From Chloroflexi bacterium RBG_16_68_14 (GTDB taxonomy: Bacteria > Chloroflexota > Dehalococcoidia > DSTF01 > RBG-16-68-14), in contig MGOB01000003.1 of the NCBI GenBank assembly GCA_001796995.1, forward strand, positions 26,118 to 39,688: a stretch of 13,571 nt of DNA, read 5' to 3'. Position 1 is the first letter of the stretch. Every line of letters begins with the position of its first letter. Positions 5,087 to 10,946 of this stretch are shown here, piece after piece. Made by a program: the position numbers and the translations under genes. The notes under the pieces are model-generated. The model made no database searches. It was not told the origin of the DNA and was given only the letters and a program-made list of their open reading frames with translations.

Positions 5087-7003
5087 ATGCGCAGTACAGC
5101 GGTGCGTACGCCAGGACAGGCAACGGCAGCCGTAGCGAGGTCGATCGGCCTCGCCTGCTTCCTCGCGTTCGCCGCCATCCTTGCCCTCGCGGGCACCCGC
5201 TCGGCTTTCTCGTCTCCTCCCCCGGCACTGCGACTGGAGCCCTCCAGCATCAAGGTCGGTGCTGCTCCAGGCTCCATCTTCACCGTCGACGTCGTGATCG
5301 AAGGCGTGTCAGACCTGGGCGCCTTCGAGTTCGAGCTCGGATTCGACACCGCCTTTGTCAAGCTCGTCGATCTCCGCCTTGGGCCCTTCCTGGGCAGCAC
5401 CCAGCGCCCGGTGACCTGCCAGGAGCGAACCGTCAGTGCAGGGGTCGTCAAGTTCGGCTGCAACACCCAGGGCCCGGAACCGCCCGGTCCGGACGGTTCG
5501 GGCGTAGTCGCCCACATCGACCTGGCCGTGCAAGGCCATTCGCTCGGCGACACGCGCTTGAGGCTGTACTCCTGCAATGCAGCGGACATCCTGGGAGGTT
5601 CGATCCTGAGCAACACCTGCAAGGACAGCAAACTGACCATCAACCCGCCCACGCCGACCCCGACGCAGAAGCCGCGGATGCGGAAGCTGCCACCCCTCCA
5701 GAACTTGTTCCTCACCCGCCAGGGAGAAAAGCTCCCGCCCGTCCAGTGCGTAAGCCCTCAGGGCGGTGACGACATCGCCCGGCTCGCCGAGAGGCTCAGC
5801 GCGGCCATTACCTCGCCCGATCCGAAGAACCCGCAGCAGAACCAGCAGTTGGGCGCCTTCGAGTTCGAGGTGCACTACGACTGGTCCAAGGTCTGCGTGC
5901 AGCTCGTGCCCGGCCCGGCCGCGACGGGCATGACTTGCGTCATCCAGGACGCCGTGACTAAGCCGACCCTGGAAGGCGTGGCCCGCGTCGGCTGCGTCAC
6001 CCAGGGCAAGGGCACCTACCCGGACACCACCACGCCGGAGGGACGGCACCTGGCGACCATCCTGGTGCGGCCACAGCCGGATGTCTATTCCCAGGGCAAG
6101 GCGAACCAGGACAACGGCGTGATGGTTCAGCTCATCGACATGAACTGCGAGCTAGCCGACGCGCAGGGCCACCCGATCAAGATCTTCTCCTGCGAGGACG
6201 CGGGCCTGACTATCCGCTACCTGGAGGGTGACGTGGAGCCCGACTGCTCAGTGGACACGCTGGACACGCAGGCCACCGCCTTCCGCTGGGGCTCGGAGAA
6301 GGGGACGCTGGTCTACAACGGCCGGTTCAACCTCGAGCCTTCGGGCGCGCGGGCGGACGACGACATCGACATCAAGGACCTCCAGTTCGTGTACGGCCGT
6401 CTCGGCAGTACGTGCGCCAGCCCGCACCCGCCTCAGCCGCCGGTGAACCCGAAAGGAGGCCCGACACCAACAGCTACCGCCACGCCGCCGGAGGCTGGCA
6501 TCAAGAAGTCGCCGCATGTGCAGGAGCTGCTCCTCAGCGCACCTCCGCAAAGCGGGCGCTGCGAAGACGGCGTGGACGCGGCCAGCTTCCAGCTTCTCAT
6601 CAAAGACCCCATCACCAGCCCGGATCCGAAGACTCCCTCTCAGCTCCAGCAGCTCGGTGCGTTCGAGTTCACGACTCGATTCGACCCCTCTGTGGTTTGC
6701 GTCGAGATAACCCCTGGAAACATTCCGCAAGGTGAGATGAGCTGCCGCACGCAAGCGGGCAGCGGCTTCGTCCACTTCGGCTGCACGACGATCTCCAGCC
6801 AGATCCCGCCCATCCCGCAGCCTCCAGGCGTGCTGGCCGTGATCACGGTCCGGCCGCAGCCCGACGTCTACGAGTCCCTCCTCCCAGACGAAGAGCTGAC
6901 CACGCAGCTCCTCAACCAGGAGTGCGGGCTCTCCGACCTCCTGGGACACTCCATCCCGACCCCGGACTGCGCGGGCGCTACGATCAGGATCCGCTATCCG
7001 TAG
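5087..7003 (+). CDS. Secreted protein with three cohesin-like modules and a dockerin-like segment
   Basis: This 638-residue protein has a signal peptide (charged start, hydrophobic core about 19-36, likely cleavage around 40-43). Module 1 (about 48-187) has the cohesin opening SIKVGAAPGSIFTVDVVI followed by LGAFEFELGFD. Modules 2 (about 215-375) and 3 (about 490-638) repeat it: ITSPDPK, then QQLGAFEF, a Cys-containing strand, and RPQPDVY before the last strands. Between modules 2 and 3, residues about 380-442 look like a dockerin-type calcium segment, with GDVEPDCSVDTLDTQ and DDDIDIKDLQFVYGRLG as the two halves. Linkers are Pro/Thr-rich (PTPTPTQKP, PTPTATATPP). Many Cys recur in pairs and probably form disulfides. 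No membrane anchor or sorting signal is seen. A structural or adhesive extracellular role is inferred. The last 20 bases overlap the signal peptidase gene. Confidence 0.85.
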   Translation: MRSTAVRTPGQATAAVARSIGLACFLAFAAILALAGTRSAFSSPPPALRLEPSSIKVGAAPGSIFTVDVVIEGVSDLGAFEFELGFDTAFVKLVDLRLGPFLGSTQRPVTCQERTVSAGVVKFGCNTQGPEPPGPDGSGVVAHIDLAVQGHSLGDTRLRLYSCNAADILGGSILSNTCKDSKLTINPPTPTPTQKPRMRKLPPLQNLFLTRQGEKLPPVQCVSPQGGDDIARLAERLSAAITSPDPKNPQQNQQLGAFEFEVHYDWSKVCVQLVPGPAATGMTCVIQDAVTKPTLEGVARVGCVTQGKGTYPDTTTPEGRHLATILVRPQPDVYSQGKANQDNGVMVQLIDMNCELADAQGHPIKIFSCEDAGLTIRYLEGDVEPDCSVDTLDTQATAFRWGSEKGTLVYNGRFNLEPSGARADDDIDIKDLQFVYGRLGSTCASPHPPQPPVNPKGGPTPTATATPPEAGIKKSPHVQELLLSAPPQSGRCEDGVDAASFQLLIKDPITSPDPKTPSQLQQLGAFEFTTRFDPSVVCVEITPGNIPQGEMSCRTQAGSGFVHFGCTTISSQIPPIPQPPGVLAVITVRPQPDVYESLLPDEELTTQLLNQECGLSDLLGHSIPTPDCAGATIRIRYP

Positions 7004-8099
7004 CTGAGGCTCCGCCGGCCGAGGAGCAGGCCGCCACCAGCTTGGCGGAGGAGGCGGCCCCGGACCGAGCGTCCCCCGGCTTCACCGAGGTATTGTTCAC
7101 CAAGCCGAAGGAAGAGAAGGGCCAGTAAGTGAGCCACGCCTGGCCGATGATGTTCTCCTTGGGCACTGGGCCCCAGGAATGGGAGTCGGAGCTGTTGTTC
7201 CGGTTATCCCCCAGCACGAAGAACTGGCCGGCAGGCACCGTCGCCGGGCCGTAGTCGTAGCGGGGCGGGTCCACGATGTATGGCTCGTCCAGCGGCCGAC
7301 CGTTGATGAACACGGTGCAGTCGCGCACCTCCACCGTCTCCCCGGGGAGGCCGACGATACGCTTGATGAAATCTCGCTCGGGCTGGCCGGGCCCCTCGTT
7401 CGGCGACTCGAAGACGACGATGTCTCCCCGGCGCGGGCCCCGGAAGACGTAGCGGGTAGGGTCATCCCCGGGATCGATGAAGGGGATGAACTTGTGGAGC
7501 GTCTTCAGGTTGATCTCCCAGTAGATCGCCTTGTTGACCAGCAGATACCAACTGGTCTCCATCGTCGGCTCCATGCTCCTGCCTTCCACCTGGAAGTTCT
7601 GCACCACTGCCCGCACCAAGAGGAAGATGAGGAGCGCCAGGATGATCGTCTCCGCCACCTCGCGTAGGCCGCGGGCCAAGGGGCGCAGGCGGGAACGCTG
7701 CTGGGCGGGCGGCGCCGCCGCGACAGCCTCGCCCGCGCCGCCTGCCGCCGGCCCGGCCTCGACGGCAGGGCCGGGCGGGTACAGGGGCACCGCGGCCGGC
7801 GGCGAGTACTGGGGCACGCCGGTGGTGCTGACCACGATGACATCGGCGGGCGGCGTAGTGGCCGGCGCGGCCAGGGAGCCCTCCGCTGCGGGAGGCGCTG
7901 GCGCCGCGCCCTCGATGGCCGGCACCGCCGGCCAGGGCCCCACGGATGGCTGCTCCTGCCGCACCCCGGCGAAGGGGCCAGGAGGCGGCGTTAGCGGCAC
8001 CTCGAACTGGGCCAAATCCCCCGCCGGAGACGGCGAGTAGGCCGCCTCCGCCGTCCGCTCTGATTCTGGGTCTCGCTCTTGTGGGGGAACTTCTGGCAT
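6984..8099 (-). CDS. lepB: Signal peptidase I with long Pro/Ala-rich N-terminus
   Basis: This 371-residue type I signal peptidase removes signal peptides at the outer face of the membrane. The membrane segment VAETIILALLIFLLVRAVV is followed by GRSMEPT with the nucleophile Ser about residue 175, and by FIKRIVGLPGE with the general base Lys about 246. The C-terminal box GDNRNNSSDSHSWGPVP is intact, so the enzyme should be active. About 130 residues before the membrane segment are low-complexity Pro/Ala-rich and predicted cytoplasmic, which is unusually long. The frame is open to 8156, but the ATG at 8099 has AAGG close upstream and the longer start would run through the palindrome at 8111-8129. 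The gene converges with the secreted cohesin-like gene, a plausible substrate, overlapping by 20 bases. About 30 Ala/Ser-rich residues extend beyond the last conserved part. Confidence 0.93.
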   Translation of the reverse strand: MPEVPPQERDPESERTAEAAYSPSPAGDLAQFEVPLTPPPGPFAGVRQEQPSVGPWPAVPAIEGAAPAPPAAEGSLAAPATTPPADVIVVSTTGVPQYSPPAAVPLYPPGPAVEAGPAAGGAGEAVAAAPPAQQRSRLRPLARGLREVAETIILALLIFLLVRAVVQNFQVEGRSMEPTMETSWYLLVNKAIYWEINLKTLHKFIPFIDPGDDPTRYVFRGPRRGDIVVFESPNEGPGQPERDFIKRIVGLPGETVEVRDCTVFINGRPLDEPYIVDPPRYDYGPATVPAGQFFVLGDNRNNSSDSHSWGPVPKENIIGQAWLTYWPFSSFGLVNNTSVKPGDARSGAASSAKLVAACSSAGGASATDSGS

Positions 8100-8110
8100 G
8101 ATCCTTGCGT

Positions 8111-8129
8111 CTATACTAGGTGAGTATAG
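8111..8129. promoter_or_regulatory. 19-base perfect inverted repeat between lepB and the SIMPL gene
   Basis: CTATACT, five bases, AGTATAG. Each arm contains TATACT, so the site can be read as a -10 box on both strands. It lies 12 bases upstream of the lepB ATG and about 95 bases upstream of the SIMPL-domain gene. I see no good -35 box in either direction. It is a candidate operator or shared promoter element. Confidence 0.5.
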
Positions 8130-8224
8130 CATAGGGCCCGTCTCGCTTTTATGCAAAGCACCCTCTCAGGAATGTCGGTCGCCGGGCCGCGCCTGACGAG
8201 AGGTGCGGGGAGGAGAGATCCAGC

Positions 8225-8953
8225 ATGAACGGTAAAGCCTTGGGGATAGTAGGGGCGGCGCTTCTTGGACTGTTCGCCCTCGCCTGCTCGACGGAGACGA
8301 CGGTGCTCCCCTCAGAACGGGAGGCGCCGGGTATCAGCGTCAGCGGCACCGGCTCCGCCTTCGGCGAGCCGGACGTGGCGGTGGTGTCGCTGGGCGTTGA
8401 GGCGCAGGCGGGCACCGTGGGCGAAGCGCGTACGCAAGCCGCCGAGCGGATGGACGCGATGCTGAAGGCGCTCAAAGATGGCGGCGTGGCGGACGAGGAC
8501 ATCCAGACGGCGCGCTTCTTCGTCCAGCCGGTGTACGACTACAGCAAGCAGAAGCAAGAGCTGATCGGCTTTATGGTCCAGAACTCCGTGACGGTGAAGT
8601 TCCGCAACATCGACGACACGGGCAAGCTGATCGACGCGGCGCTCGCCGCGGGCGGCGACCTGGCCCGCGTCGACAGCCTGACGTTCACCATCGACGACCC
8701 GTCGACTCTTCAAGACCAGGCGCGGCAGGAGGCGATGGCGGAGGCGCGGCGCAAGGCGGAGACGCTGGCCGAGGCGGCGGACGTCAAGCTCGGGCGGCCC
8801 CGCTCCATCTCCGAGTCGGGCGGCCCGCGGGAGATCCCCTTCGACGTCGGTGCCGCCGCCGCGCGAGAAGAACTGGTCCAGACCCCCATCGAGCTCGGGC
8901 AGCTGGAGGTGCAGGTGCAGGTGCAGGTGGTATACGAGCTGGAAGAGCCGTAG
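8225..8953 (+). CDS. SIMPL (DUF541) domain lipoprotein
   Basis: This 242-residue exported protein has a lipoprotein signal peptide: Lys at residue 4, a hydrophobic core at 6-19, and a lipobox FALAC with the modified Cys at 21. The mature part is a SIMPL/DUF541 domain, seen in GISVSGTGSAFGEPDVAVVSLGVEAQAGTV at its start. The middle contains EDIQTARFFVQPVYDY and FMVQNSVTVKF, followed by ARKAETLAEAA-like helices and a beta-strand end. Relatives include periplasmic YggE-type proteins linked to oxidative stress and membrane maintenance; the molecular function is unknown. Start: GGAGGAGAG lies upstream of the ATG at a workable distance. Its 3' end contains a hexanucleotide tandem repeat encoding alternating Val and Gln. 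It appears to be monocistronic. Confidence 0.9.
   Translation: MNGKALGIVGAALLGLFALACSTETTVLPSEREAPGISVSGTGSAFGEPDVAVVSLGVEAQAGTVGEARTQAAERMDAMLKALKDGGVADEDIQTARFFVQPVYDYSKQKQELIGFMVQNSVTVKFRNIDDTGKLIDAALAAGGDLARVDSLTFTIDDPSTLQDQARQEAMAEARRKAETLAEAADVKLGRPRSISESGGPREIPFDVGAAAAREELVQTPIELGQLEVQVQVQVVYELEEP
8907..8930 (+). repeat. Hexanucleotide tandem repeat inside the SIMPL gene
   Basis: Four copies of AGGTGC, the last ending in G instead of C, encode a Val-Gln run at residues about 229-235. Because the unit is six bases, copy-number change would keep the frame and lengthen one beta strand. Confidence 0.7.
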
Positions 8954-8966
8954 GGCCTGCCAGGCC
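8954..8966. repeat. Palindrome just after the SIMPL gene stop
   Basis: GGCCTG and CAGGCC flank one base directly after the TAG. It could form a short hairpin at the 3' end of the message, but no T-run follows, so terminator function is doubtful. Confidence 0.3.
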
Positions 8967-9015
8967 ACCAAGCTCCCGCGCCCGCCCTCACCTCGGCTAG
9001 GACGAGTACAAAGAC

Positions 9016-9045
9016 TTGACAACTCAAGCATTTTGCTGGTAATCT
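9016..9045 (+). promoter_or_regulatory. Candidate plus-strand promoter in the 8954-9121 gap
   Basis: TTGACA (perfect) is followed after 18 bases by TAATCT (3 of 6). No plus-strand gene follows; the next element downstream is the hairpin at 9091-9113. The rest of the gap shows nothing recognisable. Confidence 0.35.
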
Positions 9046-9090
9046 TCAGAGCGACGCTCGGCCCCAGAACGTATGTAATGGAGCCGAGAG

Positions 9091-9113
9091 CGAGGGTGGT
9101 TCTGCCACCCTCG
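9091..9113. terminator. Strong hairpin between converging transcripts
   Basis: CGAGGGTGG and CCACCCTCG form a perfect nine-base stem around a five-base loop. It lies between the end of the SIMPL gene and the end of the NYN gene, eight bases from the latter's stop. It is a plausible bidirectional transcript end, although neither side has a long T-run (the plus side has TCGTCGTCGTTCT). Confidence 0.5.
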
Positions 9114-9121
9114 TCGTCGTT

Positions 9122-9649
9122 CTAAGGTAGCCAGGCTATATCTGTTCCAAACATCCCAGCGTTGAGCGGACGAAACCTATCTGCCACTTCCTTCATCTTC
9201 CGGGAGGTGCTAGAGACGAATCCAGCGACCTCAACATGCTTGCCTAGACGCTTGATGGTATCGATGGCATTCAGGTAGTCCTCATCGCCACCCAGGATAA
9301 CAGCCGCGTCGAACGCATTACTGTAGCCCAGGGTGAGCAGGTCTACCACGAGGTAAACATCGACGCCCTTCTCCTTCATCCTGGGTGCTTTGCCTCGCAC
9401 CCGGCCAAGCCGAACCTGAATGTAGTCGGTCGTCTCAGCGAGCTTCCGGACTCGCTCGCGGTCTTCGTATTGTGAGTAACTCGGTCCCTGCTTCGCCTCG
9501 GCGGTGTAATAGTAGGTTCTGAGGTTGGGCCGACTGTCGGCAAGCCACCGTGCTACCGAAATCAGATCGACATCAGCCCGCCCACAAGCAGCGCGCAGGC
9601 TTCGATCCAGGTAACTTCCGTCAACGAAGCAACAGACTCGGATTTCCAT
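9122..9649 (-). CDS. NYN (LabA/DUF88-like) PIN-fold nuclease
   Basis: This 175-residue protein is a single NYN domain, the bacterial DUF88/LabA branch of PIN-like nucleases. The acidic residues expected for metal binding are present: VCCFVDGSYL with Asp10, EKGVDVYLVVDLL with Asp97 and Asp103, and VILGGDEDYLNAI with Asp122 and Asp124. The order matches family members that cleave RNA. No extra domain or membrane segment is present. The frame stays open upstream to 9733, but the ATG at 9649 puts the first strand at residue 3 and forms a TAATG overlap with the stop of the HARE-HTH-like gene, so the two are translationally coupled. The target is not known; the fixed partner suggests nucleic-acid processing or defence, which is inference. 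An RNase role is likely from the family. Confidence 0.88.
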   Translation of the reverse strand: MEIRVCCFVDGSYLDRSLRAACGRADVDLISVARWLADSRPNLRTYYYTAEAKQGPSYSQYEDRERVRKLAETTDYIQVRLGRVRGKAPRMKEKGVDVYLVVDLLTLGYSNAFDAAVILGGDEDYLNAIDTIKRLGKHVEVAGFVSSTSRKMKEVADRFRPLNAGMFGTDIAWLP

Positions 9650-10059
9650 TACCCCACTCCCTCCGTCCAGCGCCACGTGCGGGGGCGAACCTTCTCCAGC
9701 GCCTTTGGGTGGTACTTGAGAATGGAGTAGCACGTCAGGTCGATGGCCCCTAGCGGGCTCTTGGCACCTGTCCTTGCTCCCTTTGCGCTGACCCGCCGGA
9801 AGATTTCCTTGACGTGGAGCGGTTCGCCTCGTGCTTCCTTCAGAACCTCTACGACCGCGCTTCTGAGACTAACAGTTCCCTTCGGCTTCCCCGCCGGCAG
9901 GGAGCCCTCGAATAGTGTCTGCTGCGTGATCGTGGCGTGGATACGGAGCCATCCCTCAAGGCCCTTTACGAGCGCTATGAGGGCTTCTCGCTCCTCCTCA
10001 TTCTTTGCTAGCTGACCCTTGAACTCATCTAGCATCTTGCGGGCGGATTCTTCGTCCAT
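9649..10059 (-). CDS. Coiled-coil plus HARE-HTH-like winged-helix protein
   Basis: This 136-residue protein has two parts. Residues 1-45 are a charged helix likely to form a coiled coil (RKMLDEFKGQLAKNEEEREAL). Residues 64-132 resemble a HARE-HTH winged helix: SLRSAVVEVLKEARGEPLHVKEIFRRV, then a polar turn with ARTGAKSPLGAIDLTCYSI, and the end VRPRTWRW that matches the family's final strand (G/RTWxL). HARE-HTH domains occur in RNA polymerase delta subunits and beside restriction and DNA-modification enzymes, where they are thought to recognise nucleic acid. The frame could begin at TTG 10068, but GGGAGG abuts that codon, while it lies nine bases before ATG 10059. The stop overlaps the NYN start. 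The family call is from pattern only; DNA-binding partner or antitoxin of the NYN nuclease are both possible. Confidence 0.8.
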   Translation of the reverse strand: MDEESARKMLDEFKGQLAKNEEEREALIALVKGLEGWLRIHATITQQTLFEGSLPAGKPKGTVSLRSAVVEVLKEARGEPLHVKEIFRRVSAKGARTGAKSPLGAIDLTCYSILKYHPKALEKVRPRTWRWTEGVG

Positions 10060-10077
10060 TTGTGCCAACCTCCCAAC

Positions 10078-10106
10078 TTGACAGTGGCCCTACGATGTGA
10101 TAGGGT
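10078..10106 (+). promoter_or_regulatory. Candidate promoter pointing into the structured noncoding region
   Basis: TTGACA (perfect) is followed after 17 bases by TAGGGT (3 of 6), which is preceded by TGA, giving an extended -10 form. Transcription would start near 10113. The TTGACA lies 19 bases upstream of the HARE-HTH-like ATG on the other strand. Confidence 0.4.
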
Positions 10107-10112
10107 GCATTG

Positions 10113-10220
10113 AAGCCAGCCCTGGCAGAAACGCCAGGCGTTTTGGAGGCCCCCTACACCGAGCTGGCGCAGCGGTAGCACGAAGCTCAACTCGGTGCGG
10201 GGGCCGCGTCTTTCTGCAGC
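10113..10220. ncRNA. Candidate structured RNA with nested long-range stems
   Basis: Nested inverted arms occur in order: GCAGAAA (10125-10131) with TTTCTGC (10211-10217), CGC with GCG, GGCCCCC (10148-10154) with GGGGGCC (10199-10205), and CACCGAG (10157-10163) with CTCGGTG (10191-10197). The last two stems are separated only by TA on one side and C on the other. The loop contains a tRNA D-arm-like stretch (GGCGCAGCGGTAGC). A palindrome AAACGCC-A-GGCGTTT lies at 10129-10143. Read on plus it follows the promoter candidate at 10078; read on minus it would be the 5' leader of the HARE-HTH/NYN pair. No known RNA family is recognised and the strand is undecided. Confidence 0.4.
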
Positions 10221-10249
10221 GTAGCACTTTCCCTGAGGCAGTGCAAGCC

Positions 10250-10299
10250 CTCTGCCCCCCAAAGGGCATGTTTGTGGGAAATTCCCTCTGTGGGCAGAG
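10250..10299. repeat. Inverted repeat enclosing smaller palindromes
   Basis: CTCTGCCC (10250-10257) and GGGCAGAG (10292-10299) are perfect arms. Inside are TGCCC/GGGCA (10253-10257 with 10264-10268) and the palindrome GGGAAATTCCC (10276-10286). It belongs to the same noncoding stretch as the structured RNA candidate. On the minus strand it follows the stop of the small basic protein gene and could form its 3' end, though no T-run is present. Confidence 0.45.
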
Positions 10300-10324
10300 G
10301 TGGGCAAAGGCTGAGGAGAAGGGG

Positions 10325-10552
10325 CTAGGATTTGGAGCGGCGCCAGCGCGCCTGAGCCGCCCTCTTTGCAATCTCTGAGCGGCGCTTCTTGCTCAGCGTG
10401 GCCGCCCGTGCTGGCCCACCCTTCTTGCCGCCAGGCCGCCCCAGGGCGACGGCGTGGGGGTTCTTGGCGCATTGGCCTTTCTCGGTAGCCTCGGCTACAA
10501 TAGCTGCCGCCAGTGCGTTCACGTCCCTAGGCTTGCTTGAGCGCTTGGGCAT
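10325..10552 (-). CDS. Small basic GGKKGG protein
   Basis: This 75-residue, strongly basic protein begins MPKRSSKPRDVNALAAAIVAEAT and has a Gly/Lys-rich centre (NPHAVALGRPGGKKGGPARA) and a basic helical end (RRSEIAKRAAQARWRRSKS). Short proteins of this exact plan, with a GRxGGKKGG centre and an RSEIAxxAAxARW end, are scattered through many bacterial phyla as uncharacterised proteins; this is recalled, not searched. The centre resembles the KGG motif of stress-induced GsiB-like proteins. Charge suggests nucleic-acid binding. It is divergent from the small membrane protein, with 36 bases between the start codons, and lies upstream of the HARE-HTH/NYN pair on the same strand. No clear ribosome binding site precedes it. 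Confidence 0.8.
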   Translation of the reverse strand: MPKRSSKPRDVNALAAAIVAEATEKGQCAKNPHAVALGRPGGKKGGPARAATLSKKRRSEIAKRAAQARWRRSKS

Positions 10553-10557
10553 GGCTC

Positions 10558-10588
10558 AATATCGCATGAGCAGAGGGGGACTTGTCAA
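10558..10588 (-). promoter_or_regulatory. Weak promoter candidate for the GGKKGG protein gene
   Basis: TTGACA (10588-10583, perfect, minus strand) is followed after 19 bases by GATATT (10563-10558). The spacing is long, and the -10 box is only five bases from the ATG, so a leaderless or near-leaderless message would result. Confidence 0.25.
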
Positions 10589-10870
10589 ATGGATGAGTCG
10601 ATACTCGTTCGGGAAGATTGGTTGCGCCCGGATGGTGTCCGCGTGCAGCGTGTGAGGTGCTTCAAATACGCCGCTTGCAACACGGGCAACCCCAACGCCG
10701 GCTGCAACGGATGGCATGAGACGCTCCACTGGGGGTTCTGGGGGTCGCTGCGGAAGAGCTGGGGGTACTGGCTCTTCATTCTTTTGTTCATCACGCTCAT
10801 GGTGGTTCTTGCGCTGTGGGGAACCCCGCTTGGGCCAGACGATTGGGGAGAGGAAGGCTTCGGCTACTAG
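10589..10870 (+). CDS. Small single-pass membrane protein, Trp- and Cys-rich
   Basis: This 93-residue protein is not recognised. The N-terminal part (1-57) is polar, with Cys 24, 30 and 39 spaced in a way that could bind metal or form disulfides, and a Trp/His-rich patch (GWHETLHWGFWGSL). One hydrophobic segment spans about 58-77 (GYWLFILLFITLMVVLALWG). The end is acidic (PDDWGEEG). With positive charges at RKSWGYW before the membrane segment, the N-terminus would face the cytoplasm. GAGGGGG lies about ten bases before the ATG. It could be a chance frame in GC-rich DNA, but the well-formed membrane segment and ribosome binding site favour a gene. It diverges from the GGKKGG gene. Confidence 0.6.
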   Translation: MDESILVREDWLRPDGVRVQRVRCFKYAACNTGNPNAGCNGWHETLHWGFWGSLRKSWGYWLFILLFITLMVVLALWGTPLGPDDWGEEGFGY

Positions 10871-10906
10871 GAGTCAAACTGACCCACTACCGCCGAGTAC
10901 ACGTCC

Positions 10907-10936
10907 TTGACTTCCACACGTTGAGGGGCCTATACT
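10907..10936 (+). promoter_or_regulatory. Promoter of the tRNA-tufA-rpmG-secE-nusG operon
   Basis: TTGACT (10907-10912, 5 of 6) and TATACT (10931-10936, 5 of 6) are separated by 18 bases. Transcription would begin near 10943, some 56 bases before the first tRNA. Confidence 0.7.
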
Positions 10937-10946
10937 TCGTGTGTAA

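Noticed and set aside
4870..5715. N-terminal extension of the THEP1 frame
   Set aside because: The extra 282 residues overlap the secreted-protein gene and its promoter on the other strand. The normal family start is at 4869.
10060..10068. TTG start for the HARE-HTH-like gene at 10068
   Set aside because: The Shine-Dalgarno GGGAGG directly abuts the TTG; spacing is right only for ATG 10059.
10160..10205. A tRNA gene (GGCGCAGCGGTAGC looks like a D arm)
   Set aside because: No anticodon arm, no T arm with TTCGA and no fitting acceptor stem can be drawn. The flanking arms form a different long stem.
10276..10286. GGGAAATTCCC as a specific protein-binding site
   Set aside because: A short palindrome of this kind has no known bacterial factor and occurs inside a larger self-complementary region.
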